Source: Paenibacillus jilunlii
Lineage (GTDB): Bacteria > Bacillota > Bacilli > Paenibacillales > Paenibacillaceae
Reading direction: 5' to 3'
DNA: 64,000 nucleotides
Assembly: GCF_900102965.1 (NCBI RefSeq)
Contig: NZ_FNGM01000001.1
Location: 411,164 to 475,163 of the forward strand
How positions within the stretch are numbered: the first letter of the stretch is position 1; each line of letters starts with the position of its first letter. This document shows positions 52,496 through 60,716 of this stretch, one piece after another. A program made the translations under genes and the position numbers. The notes beneath the pieces were generated by a model. The model saw only the letters and a program-made list of their open reading frames with translations, did no database searches and was not told the origin of the DNA.

Positions 52496-53527
52496 TTGAA
52501 AGTTCATGTCACTGATCTTAAACACGGCGACTGTCTTCTGACAGACACTTTCAATAGTGTGGGTCTGCACGTTCTTCCCAAGAGAACGGTAGTTCAGCGT
52601 GAGGAAATCACCATCCTGCTCCGGCACAAGATCGAATACGTGGATATTGAGCCGCGCACCGCAAGTCATGACGATGGCAGCAGCGTTGGCCACAGTCTGA
52701 ATGACAACTTCGACCATGCGATCCAGAATTACGAATCGATCTTTCTGGAGGCATTGGCCCAAGGTACGTTCACCCAATCCATGGTGGATGATACGCTGCA
52801 GCCGCTGATGGAAACGCTGGATGCGCAGAAAGATGTCGTATCTTTGCTGCTGCTGCTGGAACGTGATGACATTGATACATATCACCATTCACTGCAGGTC
52901 GGCCTGCTGTCGTATTATATCGCTGCCTGGATGGGCCATTCCAAAGAGGAACGGTACCAGATCAGCCGTGCAGGCTATCTGCATGATATCGGTAAAAGCC
53001 AAGTGCCGTTGTCCATCTTGAACAAAGCCGGAATCCTGACACCTGCTGAAGAGGAAGAACTGAAACGGCATACAACCTTCGGATATGAGATTATCCGCGG
53101 TTCGAAGATGGATGAGAAGACGGCACTTGTGGCGCTGCAGCATCATGAATTTGAGGATGGAACCGGTTATCCGAACCAGATCCTTAAGAGCGAGATCCAT
53201 CCGTACACGGAAATTGTCACGGTGGCTAATATTTACATGGGATTGACCACCTCCCGGCTGAACCAGCCGAAGCAGGGGTTGGTTGCTGTACTGCGCAAGG
53301 TGCATGAAATGGGCTTTGGCAAGCTGAACGGAACAGTGGTACAAGCACTTACCGGACATCTGCTGCCGGGTTTTGTAGGCAAAAGCGTTCAACTCTCCAA
53401 TGGGGAAATCGGGACGATTGTGATGAATAACCCGCTGGATATGTTCAGGCCGCTGGTGAAAGTCGATAATGTGTTCAAAGACCTCTCTCGTGAGCGCAGC
53501 CTGTCGGTTGAAGAAATCATTATGTAA
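52496..53527 (+). CDS. HD-GYP domain protein (c-di-GMP phosphodiesterase type)
   Basis: 343 residues. A ~120-residue N-terminal domain (LKHGDCLLTDTFNSVG..., also seen in other Bacillales HD-GYP proteins) precedes the HD-GYP domain: HHSLQVGLLSYYIAAWMG, the HD pair in YLHDIGKSQVPLSILNK near residue 162, and the HHE-DGTGYP signature (QHHEFEDGTGYP near residue 215). All residues needed for metal binding seem present, so c-di-GMP hydrolysis is likely. TTG start behind AAGGGGTG. No membrane segment. Next gene is a (p)ppGpp synthetase. Confidence 0.9.
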   Translation: MKVHVTDLKHGDCLLTDTFNSVGLHVLPKRTVVQREEITILLRHKIEYVDIEPRTASHDDGSSVGHSLNDNFDHAIQNYESIFLEALAQGTFTQSMVDDTLQPLMETLDAQKDVVSLLLLLERDDIDTYHHSLQVGLLSYYIAAWMGHSKEERYQISRAGYLHDIGKSQVPLSILNKAGILTPAEEEELKRHTTFGYEIIRGSKMDEKTALVALQHHEFEDGTGYPNQILKSEIHPYTEIVTVANIYMGLTTSRLNQPKQGLVAVLRKVHEMGFGKLNGTVVQALTGHLLPGFVGKSVQLSNGEIGTIVMNNPLDMFRPLVKVDNVFKDLSRERSLSVEEIIM

Positions 53528-53671
53528 ATTAAGAAAACATGAGATCAGGCATAAGGTTATCCCATTCGTTGCAAAACGGACATTCGGGGTAGCCTTTTTG
53601 TATGCCGGAAATTTGAATTCGTCTAATAGATTGGCTATGATGAATGAAAGATTAAGATAGGAGAAATGAGT

Positions 53672-54409
53672 ATGAACACCCAAGATCAGATCGAGAAATT
53701 CAAGCAGCTTAAATATGAATTGACCCGTTTTATGATGATTTATAAATTTGCATTGGAGGAAATCGAGACCAAAATCGAAATCCTGAAGCAGGAATTCCAG
53801 ATGCTCCATGACTACAGCCCAATCGAGCATACGAAATCACGGATCAAATCCCCTGAGAGCATTATGAACAAAATGCTGCGCAAGAACAGCGAGGTATCGC
53901 TGCCTGCAATCAAAGCCAGTATTAAAGATATCGCCGGCTTACGGATTACCTGCTCTTTTATCTCCGACATTTACCAGGTCAGCGCCATGCTGCAGAAGCA
54001 GGATGATCTGAAGGTGCTGGGCGTGAAGGATTACATCAAGAATCCCAAGCCGAACGGCTATCAGAGCCTGCATCTGCTGGTCGAGGTTCCGGTGTTTTTG
54101 TCCGACTGCCAGGAGCATGTCTGTGTAGAGGTGCAGATCCGCACCATTGCTATGGACTTCTGGGCCAGTCTGGAGCATAAAATCTTTTATAAATACAGCC
54201 AGTCCGTTCCTGAGCATCTGACCCGGGAATTGAAGAATGCCGCCGACAAGGCGTATGAGCTGGATCTGCAGATGGAGCGCCTGCACCGTGAAATTAAGGA
54301 GATCAAGGATGCCCAGGGCGACGATACCGATGTGGAGCTTCGCAGGATCATTATCAACAATCAGCAATTTAATCTGCCGGCGAATTTCATTAAGCTGTTA
54401 GGCGAGTAA
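53672..54409 (+). CDS. small alarmone synthetase, (p)ppGpp (RelQ/RelP type)
   Basis: About 245 residues with only the RelA/SpoT synthetase domain, no hydrolase, TGS or ACT region. Seen: SRIKSPESIMNKM near residue 55, DIAGLRITCSFISDIY near residue 86, NPKPNGYQSLHLLVEVP near residue 120, VEVQIRTIAMDFWASLEHKI near residue 150. It transfers pyrophosphate from ATP to GDP/GTP. I choose ATG 53672 eight bases after AGGAG; ATG 53666 is too close. Longer than RelQ/RelP of B. subtilis by ~35 residues, mostly at the helical C-terminus. Confidence 0.92.
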   Translation: MNTQDQIEKFKQLKYELTRFMMIYKFALEEIETKIEILKQEFQMLHDYSPIEHTKSRIKSPESIMNKMLRKNSEVSLPAIKASIKDIAGLRITCSFISDIYQVSAMLQKQDDLKVLGVKDYIKNPKPNGYQSLHLLVEVPVFLSDCQEHVCVEVQIRTIAMDFWASLEHKIFYKYSQSVPEHLTRELKNAADKAYELDLQMERLHREIKEIKDAQGDDTDVELRRIIINNQQFNLPANFIKLLGE

Positions 54410-54487
54410 CGATCTATTGCTCTCCAGCTGTGTTCGTGACGGCACGGTTTAATGTGTGAGCAAATATATGCCAAGGAGCGAATTCCA

Positions 54488-55210
54488 TTGAACCCTTACC
54501 GAGTAATCAGCTTGGATATGTTTCAGACTCTGGTGAACATTGAAGGCCGGAGGAACCGTATCTGGAAGGCGATTCTGCAGCAGGATTTTAGCGAAGCGCG
54601 GGCTTTGGAGCTGGGTCAAGCCCTATTAAACCATTATTTTGCGAAAGCAGCAGCCATTCGTGATGCCGGGAGCTTTTGCACCAGTCAGGAAATATACCGC
54701 AGCGGCTTTGAGAAGGTCTTCCAGGAGCATAGGCTGAACTTTGATTGCCATGAGGCTGTGGACATTCTCTTTGCCGAACATCGGCTGTCCGACCTCTATG
54801 CAGACACCGGTCCATTCCTGCAGAAGATCTCTGAAGCGTATCAGGTATGCATTGTCAGCGACACGGATACTCTGATGCTGCCGGATTTCTATAAGGAGTA
54901 TCCCATCAAGCTGTTTACTTCAGAAGATTACGGCAGCTACAAAAATGACGGGTTGAACCGGATGTTCGCAGAGGTTATCGCATACTACGGCGTGCAGCCC
55001 GGAGAAATACTGCATATAGGAGATTCCGCCTCGGATGTGCTGGGAGCGGCCAGAGCGGGAATCCGCAGCTGCTGGATCAACCGGACGGGATCAGCCTGGA
55101 AGTATGCAGGGCAGCCGCCGGATTATACAGTAGGCAATCTTGAGGAGATTTATGCGATTCTTGAACCGGGGGTTCATACAGCAGATGTCTGTCTCACGGA
55201 GCTTGGCTGA
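54488..55210 (+). CDS. HAD-superfamily hydrolase
   Basis: About 240 residues. HAD motifs: I is LDMFQTLV near residue 8, with Phe at the position of the usual second Asp (as in haloacid-dehalogenase-type members); II is IVSDTD near 122; III Lys in [10 protein letters not shown] near 155; [10 protein letters not shown] near 180. TTG 54488 is chosen because AAGGAG lies nine bases upstream; a GTG at 54452 has none. The last ~10 residues are read from a decayed SDR gene in another frame, so the C-terminus may not be native. Substrate unknown. Confidence 0.85.
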   Translation: MNPYRVISLDMFQTLVNIEGRRNRIWKAILQQDFSEARALELGQALLNHYFAKAAAIRDAGSFCTSQEIYRSGFEKVFQEHRLNFDCHEAVDILFAEHRLSDLYADTGPFLQKISEAYQVCIVSDTDTLMLPDFYKEYPIKLFTSEDYGSYKNDGLNRMFAEVIAYYGVQPGEILHIGDSASDVLGAARAGIRSCWINRTGSAWKYAGQPPDYTVGNLEEIYAILEPGVHTADVCLTELG

Positions 55211-55421
55211 GCTGACCGGCGGAACGAAGGTGACTGTAAATACTGTACTTCCCGGCTCTACCCTGACCGAAGGGGTGGAAAAGATGCTGCAATCCTATGA
55301 AAGATTGATCCGGCCCGGGGAGATTGCCGAGTTTGTAGCCTTTCTGAGCAGTCCACTGTCCGCTGCCATCAATGGGGCGGCATTGCGTGCAGATGGCGGA
55401 TTGGTACGCAGCGTGTTTTAA
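55180..55421 (+). pseudogene. C-terminal remnant of a short-chain dehydrogenase
   Basis: In the frame different from the HAD gene, this stretch codes for [34 protein letters not shown], then [33 protein letters not shown], i.e. the last third of a glucose/3-oxoacyl-ACP-reductase-like SDR. The Rossmann half and YxxxK are missing, and about 20-30 residues usual between EKML and RLIRP are also absent (SY joins them). There is no ribosome binding site. The 5' end overlaps the HAD gene by ~30 bases. Confidence 0.75.
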
Positions 55422-55572
55422 TGTGAAAATATTATAGGTTCATCATCATCCTGATGCTGAACGATGACTCTGGACATGGCGATCCAGAGCTACAATTGTC
55501 ATAGCCGCTATCATCTTGCTTAGATCACCTTTTTGATTCAACGGAGCGGCTGGCAATTCCGGGAGAACTGAC

Positions 55573-55617
55573 AAGAGCAAGCGGATTCGGGAGATTTCTT
55601 CCCGCCGCTTGCTCTTT
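55573..55617 (+). terminator. terminator after the SDR remnant
   Basis: AAGAGCAAGCGG (55573-55584) pairs with CCGCTTGCTCTT (55605-55616), then T. The rest of the 55422-55761 gap holds only a GGAGG site at 55750 for the next gene. Confidence 0.75.
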
Positions 55618-55761
55618 TCATCTGTTTTTATGGGAGCCCTTAGTATCGTGCACCACTGATCTGGAAGAAAAAACTGCTGGTGGACTCTGTTGTCCAATCG
55701 TATAATTAAACAAAGATAAACCTGTCGGCAGCTGCCGCCCGCATTACAAGGAGGTTAAGGA

Positions 55762-57357
55762 ATGCCCAGACTGGGAGGAGCAGGACAAAGACCACAGAAG
55801 AAACTCAGTCTAACCCTACTGCTGATCGGTCTGGTCACACTGGTGGTTCTGCTGACTTCAACGATCCTGCTCACCGCTTCATATCATTCGAAAAAAAAGT
55901 CGCTGATAGAAACGACCCTGAATTTGAATCAGGCCAATGCCGACCGTATGAGCCGGACAATGGATTCGCTGTTCCGTTCCATGCGCAGCAGTATGGCATA
56001 CAGCGCGGACAAGCTGTCCAGGCTCGATGAGCTGCCGCCCGGGGAAGTGGATGATTACCTTGAATTGATGCGCAAGAGCAGCACTTATTTTAATTCAATT
56101 CTTCTGGTAGGGGCAGATGGAATTGTCCGCAATACCTCACCGGCAACGCTTGGAATGGAAGGCAAGCCGGTTAAGTCCCCCTGGGCGGTAGAAGCGCTTC
56201 GTCTTAAAAGCCCATATCTCTCTGAGCCATACACTGCTCTTTCGACGGGCAGAATGATCGTTTTTATGAGCGAACCGGTATATGCCCCGGATAAGCATTA
56301 TCTTGGGCAGCTGGGCGGCACGATCTACCTGCAGGATAACAATATCCTAAATATGATTTTTGGAAACACGGATGATATTGATGCTTCCGGTTCGTATTAT
56401 TATATCGTCAGCTCCAGCGGGCATCTGCTGTTTCATCCCGACAAAGAACGGATTAATGAAGACATTAGCGGCAATGAAGTTGTCCGGGAATTGATGAAGG
56501 GCAACAGCGGGCAGAGAGAGGCAATGAACCTAAGAGGCGTCCAGATGCTGGCGGGCTATTCCAGTGTTCAGGCCAATGGATGGGGAATTGTAATGGTTTC
56601 CCCTGTGAGCTTCATTCAGGAGGAGCTATGGAGCCAAATCCGTACCACTCTTGCTTATACGTTGATTCCCTTTGCGATTCTGCTGCTTCTTGCTGTTCTC
56701 CTGGCCCATCAATTAGCCCAGCCTTTTGTTATGCTTGCTGATCTGATGAGCAGAGTGGGCAAGGGGAAATCAGAGCTGCCTGAACTGAAGCCGCACTGGA
56801 ACCGGGAGGCGGACCTCTTGACCAAAGCGGTCACCATAGCCTGGAGTAATATCCAGAAGCATACAGACCAGCTCACCCAGGCAGCCATGACGGATCTTCT
56901 GACGGGCCTGGCCAACCGCAGATCCCTTGAGCTCACCATGAACCAGTGGATTGCCGCGCAGTTTTCGTTCTCTGTGATTGTGCTGGATGTCGATAAATTC
57001 AAATTTGTAAATGACACCTACGGCCACCTGGCAGGAGATGAGGTTCTGAAGCAGGTTGCAGACATATTGAAAATGAGCATACGTCCGGGGGATGTCTGCT
57101 GCCGGTATGGCGGAGAGGAGTTCGTTGTGCTTCTTCCGCGAACCAAAGCTTCGGATGCCTATACCGTTGCGGAACGAATCCGCAAAACGCTGGAAGCCTC
57201 TGAAGTACCTCTGGCGGTTAAAGTGACTTCCTCCCAGGGAATTGCCCATTATCCGAGCCATGGCAATTCTCTGGAGGAGCTGCTGCAGCAGGCGGACCGT
57301 GCCATGTATACGGCCAAAGGCATGGGCAGGAACCGGACAGTAATAGCAGATGAGTGA
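55762..57357 (+). CDS. membrane diguanylate cyclase, Cache-type sensor with GGDEF domain
   Basis: 531 residues. Transmembrane helix 1 (residues 17-40), an extracellular Cache-type sensor of ~250 residues, helix 2 (about 298-318), a short HAMP-like linker, and a GGDEF domain from ~370. The active site is intact: GGEEF at 450-454, with the inhibitory RxxD (RPGD, 441-444) exactly five residues before it. So an active, product-inhibited c-di-GMP synthase is expected. ATG behind AAGGAGG. The ligand of the sensor is unknown. Confidence 0.94.
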   Translation: MPRLGGAGQRPQKKLSLTLLLIGLVTLVVLLTSTILLTASYHSKKKSLIETTLNLNQANADRMSRTMDSLFRSMRSSMAYSADKLSRLDELPPGEVDDYLELMRKSSTYFNSILLVGADGIVRNTSPATLGMEGKPVKSPWAVEALRLKSPYLSEPYTALSTGRMIVFMSEPVYAPDKHYLGQLGGTIYLQDNNILNMIFGNTDDIDASGSYYYIVSSSGHLLFHPDKERINEDISGNEVVRELMKGNSGQREAMNLRGVQMLAGYSSVQANGWGIVMVSPVSFIQEELWSQIRTTLAYTLIPFAILLLLAVLLAHQLAQPFVMLADLMSRVGKGKSELPELKPHWNREADLLTKAVTIAWSNIQKHTDQLTQAAMTDLLTGLANRRSLELTMNQWIAAQFSFSVIVLDVDKFKFVNDTYGHLAGDEVLKQVADILKMSIRPGDVCCRYGGEEFVVLLPRTKASDAYTVAERIRKTLEASEVPLAVKVTSSQGIAHYPSHGNSLEELLQQADRAMYTAKGMGRNRTVIADE

Positions 57358-57360
57358 ATT

Positions 57361-57391
57361 AAGGCATCTTCCGCTGAGGAAGATGCCTTTT
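57361..57391 (+). terminator. terminator after diguanylate cyclase
   Basis: AAGGCATCTTCC (57361-57372) pairs perfectly with GGAAGATGCCTT (57378-57389), then T residues, right after the stop codon. Confidence 0.88.
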
Positions 57392-57488
57392 TGCTGTAAC
57401 AGAAATAATATTCACATGGGCCTGGGCGGATACATATTCTAACGCAGGAACAGTAAAAAAACGGATTGCTGGAAAGGAAGGCGTTCAG

Positions 57489-58238
57489 GTGACTTCATAC
57501 ATGGATTACAAATCACCCACTACACAATTTAGCTTTGATGTGAATTCAAACACAACGTTTAAGAAGGATGATTGCAATTATATCAATACCCTGTCGATCA
57601 AAGAGCTTAATACACTGGAGAATACATCCCTCCTTGATATTTTTCTCAGCCGCTCAAACGTGGTGGAACCGCATTACCACCAGAATGCCGCTGAGCTCAT
57701 CTATTGTATCTCCGGGGCTGCCGTCGTCTCGCTGATTAATCCGTTTACGAACGAGCTGCTGCATTTTCCCGTTACACCAGGCCAGGTAGCCAATGTGCCC
57801 CAGGGCTGGTGGCATTATGAAGTCGCTACAGTCGATTGTACCCATCTGCTGGCCATCTTCAATGCCCCTGTTCCAGAGGTTATTCTGGGCTCCGATCTTC
57901 TGACGATTACCCCGGCGAATGTGCTTGCCCACACCTACTGTCTCAATGAAGCCAAAGTAAAAGACACACTGGCGCCGGTGAAGCCGGGTACCTTCATTGG
58001 ACCGCCTGCAGACTGCTGCGAACCCGGCAAGGCGGAGGGAGCAAATGCGGCTCATGCCAACAATATGGCTCCGTATACTTATCCGCAGGCTCCGCAACCG
58101 CTTCAGCCCTTTGGTTATCAGCCTGCGCCGGTGCACGGCTATTACGGCCAGCCCTATGTCCAGCAGTACCACGGCCAGCCTTATGTTCAGCCTTATCCGG
58201 GCCTGCAGACCGCGGCGGGCCCGGCCGGGAATGTGTGA
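57489..58238 (+). CDS. cupin-domain protein with Tyr/Gln/Pro/Gly-rich tail
   Basis: 249 residues starting at GTG behind GGAAGG. The N-terminal ~165 residues form a cupin: PHYHQNAAELIYCISGAAVV near residue 57 (His and Glu metal ligands) and GWWHYEV near residue 108. This part resembles germin/oxalate-decarboxylase-like spore proteins. Residues ~195-249 are low complexity, with YPQAPQPLQPFGYQPAPVHG and two copies of HGxxGQPYVQ-type units, like coat and exosporium proteins. No signal peptide. I infer a spore-surface or structural role; not proven. Confidence 0.8.
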   Translation: MTSYMDYKSPTTQFSFDVNSNTTFKKDDCNYINTLSIKELNTLENTSLLDIFLSRSNVVEPHYHQNAAELIYCISGAAVVSLINPFTNELLHFPVTPGQVANVPQGWWHYEVATVDCTHLLAIFNAPVPEVILGSDLLTITPANVLAHTYCLNEAKVKDTLAPVKPGTFIGPPADCCEPGKAEGANAAHANNMAPYTYPQAPQPLQPFGYQPAPVHGYYGQPYVQQYHGQPYVQPYPGLQTAAGPAGNV

Positions 58239-58285
58239 ACCTAAGCTTTAACTGAAAAGCCGTCGGACTCTTATGCCTGCCTGGG

Positions 58286-58310
58286 ACCCGTCAAATAGAC
58301 GGGTTTTTTT
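58286..58310 (+). terminator. terminator after cupin gene
   Basis: ACCCGTC (58286-58292) pairs with GACGGGT (58298-58304), T-run to 58310. Confidence 0.85.
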
Positions 58311-58379
58311 ACTGTGCCTGATGCTTTTATGGTATCTTATGGGAGGGGCTGCTGCTTCTAAATCACAGAACAACGGAGA

Positions 58380-58601
58380 ATGGATCGGATGAAATATGAT
58401 TGCTTAATTGTGGATGACGAGGTCATACTGGCAGAAACAACCTGCGAGTATTTTAATATGTTCGAGGTCCGCTCGGCTTATGTTACGGGTGCAGAGGAGT
58501 GTGAGCGCTTTTTGCAGGAGCATGAGCCGTCATTGATTCTGCTTGATATTAATCTGGGCCAAACCTCGGGCTTCGAACTAACGTTAGGGGTTTATGCGTA
58601 A
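58380..58601 (+). pseudogene. truncated response-regulator receiver domain
   Basis: MKYDCLIVDDEVILAETTCEYFN and SLILLDINLGQTSGFEL give the first half of a receiver domain with the acidic pair and the phospho-Asp (LLDINLG near residue 55). The conserved Thr, Lys and output domain are absent; after FEL the reading frame continues into permease sequence (TLGVYA) and stops. A deletion joined two genes in the same frame. Confidence 0.78.
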
Positions 58602-58775
58602 GTGCAGGCGAGGCATGGGGATTTGATCCAATCTGTAACCGATGCGGATAAATCCATTGCAGACCAGACCGGGGTATATACGACTGCCTTATTTTCGGTG
58701 ATGGCAGTAATCGTGGCTATTACCGTACTTATTGTCGCGCTGGTTTTATATCTGGTGATGCAGAATATAAATTGC
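58590..58775 (+). pseudogene. FtsX-like ABC transporter permease fragment
   Basis: Directly after the stop, in the same frame, lies HGDLIQSVTDADKSIADQTGVYTTALFSVMAVIVAITVLIVALVLYLVMQ, which is the end of an extracellular loop and the penultimate helix of a FtsX/MacB-type permease. Nothing before or after belongs to an intact permease; a terminator hairpin for the opposite gene follows. Together with the receiver fragment it is the scar of a lost two-component system/ABC transporter module. Confidence 0.72.
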
Positions 58776-58778
58776 CCC

Positions 58779-58816
58779 AAAAAACAGCCACCCGCAGGTT
58801 GCTCCCGGCGGGTGGC
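58779..58816 (-). terminator. terminator of the quinone oxidoreductase gene
   Basis: GCCACCCGC (58787-58795) pairs with GCGGGTGGC (58808-58816); on the - strand a T-run follows at 58784-58779. Confidence 0.8.
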
Positions 58817-58824
58817 TTCGTTGT

Positions 58825-59817
58825 TTAAGACAAGCGGACTAATACGCGGCCCCGTGTATTCGATTTGAGAATATCCTCCAGGGCTGCGGGCAGCCCGGTT
58901 AGAGTGATCTCACGGTCAACAAGCGCATCCAGTTGTTCCGGCTTCAGATCAGAGGCCATCCGGTTCCATATCTGAATGCGCTGCTCCATCGGACAAGCGA
59001 CGGTATCGATTCCCAGCAGACTAACACCGCGCAGGATAAAAGGCAGAACCGTCGCCGGCACCGCTGTTCCGGCGGTTAAGCCGCTGGCGGCAACAGAGCC
59101 GCCGTAAGCGATTGAGCTGAGCACTGCGGCAAGCGGGGCACCGCCGACCGAATCAACCGCCGCCTGCCACAGCTGCTTGTCGAGCGGCTTGCCGGAACCC
59201 CCGCTGACCTCTTCACGCGAGATGATTTCGGCTGCTCCCAGCGTCTTCAGATAGTCTGCTGCATCTGCCCGGCCTGTACTTGCTGTGACTTGATAGCCTT
59301 TCTTGGCAAGCATGGCTACTGCCGATCCGCCGACCCCGCCGGTTGCGCCGGTGACCAGCACTTTGCCCTTATCCGGCGCTGTACCGTGAGCCTCCAGTGC
59401 CTGGATGGACATGGCAGCGGTATAACCGGCTGTACCGTAGATCATCGCTTCCCGCAGGGTAAGGCCTGCCGGCAGCGGCATGACCCATTCGGCAGGGATG
59501 CGCGCATACCCGCTGAAGCCGCCGTAATGGGTGACGCCGATGCCATAGCCGGTGGCGATAACTGACTGTCCTTCCTGGAAACGCGGGTCTGCGGAATAAA
59601 CAACCGTTCCCGACAAATCAACACCAGGGATAAACGGATAACTCCGTACGATATTCCCGTTCGGGATACTTGCGAGTCCGTCTTTATAGTTCACACTGGA
59701 ATAAGCAACACGGATCAATACTTCTCCGGCAGGCAATTTCTCCAGCGAAAGCGGCTGTACCGCTACGGAAAAGCTCTCCCCTTTGTCCACAACCAATGCT
59801 TCAAAGGTTTCTGTCAT
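58825..59817 (-). CDS. YhdH/YhfP-family NADPH quinone/acryloyl-CoA oxidoreductase
   Basis: 330 residues, zinc-free MDR-type dehydrogenase. Seen: SSVNYKDGLA near residue 40, FIPGVDLSGTVV near residue 62, YGTAGYTAAMSIQALE near residue 127, NADPH loop VTGATGGVGGSAVAML near residue 154, and ASGLTAGTAVPATVLPFILRGVSLLGID near residue 235 which marks the YhdH/YhfP (AcuI) group. These enzymes reduce acryloyl-CoA or enones. ATG behind GGAGAG. Divergent from a TetR gene sharing one operator. Confidence 0.9.
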   Translation of the reverse strand: MTETFEALVVDKGESFSVAVQPLSLEKLPAGEVLIRVAYSSVNYKDGLASIPNGNIVRSYPFIPGVDLSGTVVYSADPRFQEGQSVIATGYGIGVTHYGGFSGYARIPAEWVMPLPAGLTLREAMIYGTAGYTAAMSIQALEAHGTAPDKGKVLVTGATGGVGGSAVAMLAKKGYQVTASTGRADAADYLKTLGAAEIISREEVSGGSGKPLDKQLWQAAVDSVGGAPLAAVLSSIAYGGSVAASGLTAGTAVPATVLPFILRGVSLLGIDTVACPMEQRIQIWNRMASDLKPEQLDALVDREITLTGLPAALEDILKSNTRGRVLVRLS

Positions 59818-59855
59818 GCAGGGTCTCTCCTTTTGACGAGCTGTAATGTAAATCA

Positions 59856-59884
59856 GTTATATAATATTTATTCTGACCGGTCAA
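59856..59884 (-). promoter_or_regulatory. promoter of the oxidoreductase gene
   Basis: On the - strand TTGACC (59884-59879), 17 bases, TATAAC (59861-59856). The -35 box lies inside the TGACCGGTCA palindrome. Confidence 0.65.
59874..59883. promoter_or_regulatory. palindromic TetR operator TGACCGGTCA
   Basis: Perfect 10-base palindrome between the divergent oxidoreductase and TetR genes. It overlaps the -35 region of the - strand promoter and the -35 position for the + strand -10 box TATAAT at 59902-59907, so one bound repressor could silence both. Confidence 0.7.
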
Positions 59885-59937
59885 CTTTTTATTTTCTATG
59901 ATATAATATACATTATTCCCTAAATCGTGGAGGTCCT

Positions 59938-60534
59938 ATGGTACGCTACAAGAAATCGGAAGAGAAACGCAAACAGATTTTATCCGCTGCCTTTCAGGCG
60001 TTGTCCGAGCTGGGGTACGATTCCATAACCCTGCAGACCATCGCCGATCATGCTGAAGTCAGCAAAGGGGTTGTGCATTATTATTTTGACAACAAGGAAG
60101 CGGTTCTGGTGGAGCTGCTGGAATGGCTGACCGCAAAAATATCCGCCAAAGAGCAGGCAGCGGTGCAGGAGCAGCAGACAGCAGCAGGCAAGCTTAGGGC
60201 TTACATTGATTCCGCATTCCCCGGACCTGCGAAGAACCGTTCCTTTTACCGTGTATATCTGGATTTCCTGGCCAGAGCCAGCCGGATTCCGGTGTACCGG
60301 GAGATTAATCAGCGTTTCTATGACAACTGCGCACGGATCAGCACGGAGGTGCTGACACTGGGCCAGAAGGAAGGGATTTTTGCCAAGGAACTAGTCCCGG
60401 ACACTACAGCCCCAGTTATCCGTGCGATCATTGACGGCTGCCTGATCCAGTGGCTGATGAAAGACGACGACGCGCTACATACTGCATATAAGGAATCGTG
60501 CTATGAGGCGGTGCTGAGGGTGCTGAGGGTGTAA
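59938..60534 (+). CDS. TetR family transcriptional regulator (BetI-like)
   Basis: 198 residues. HTH LQTIADHAEVSKGVVHYYFDNKEAVLVELLEW near residue 31 with a BetI/TetR_C_6-type C-terminal domain (FLARASRIPVYREINQRFYDNC; IIDGCLIQWLM). ATG behind GGAGG. It probably controls itself and the divergent oxidoreductase through the TGACCGGTCA palindrome. Ligand unknown, possibly an enone or acyl-CoA. Confidence 0.9.
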   Translation: MVRYKKSEEKRKQILSAAFQALSELGYDSITLQTIADHAEVSKGVVHYYFDNKEAVLVELLEWLTAKISAKEQAAVQEQQTAAGKLRAYIDSAFPGPAKNRSFYRVYLDFLARASRIPVYREINQRFYDNCARISTEVLTLGQKEGIFAKELVPDTTAPVIRAIIDGCLIQWLMKDDDALHTAYKESCYEAVLRVLRV

Positions 60535-60716
60535 AAGGCTTTGATGGGTTTTCTGCATACATGGAGCGTGCAAAGCATTGCCGGGACGGTAAGTTTAAGC
60601 GAAACTGCAATTGGTGGTATTCATTTTTTGTGTGCTGCAAGCCAGATAATATTATGTATAAAATGTGAACTGTAGTATATTGGACATAGATTGGTCAGAA
60701 AAAGGAGGCTAGCTCT

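Noticed and set aside
52889..53830. 313-codon open frame opposite to the HD-GYP and alarmone synthetase genes
   Set aside because: It spans two well-supported genes on the other strand and has no similarity to a protein family.
55446..55697. 83-codon - strand frame after the SDR remnant
   Set aside because: It covers an intrinsic terminator and no ribosome binding site or family is seen.
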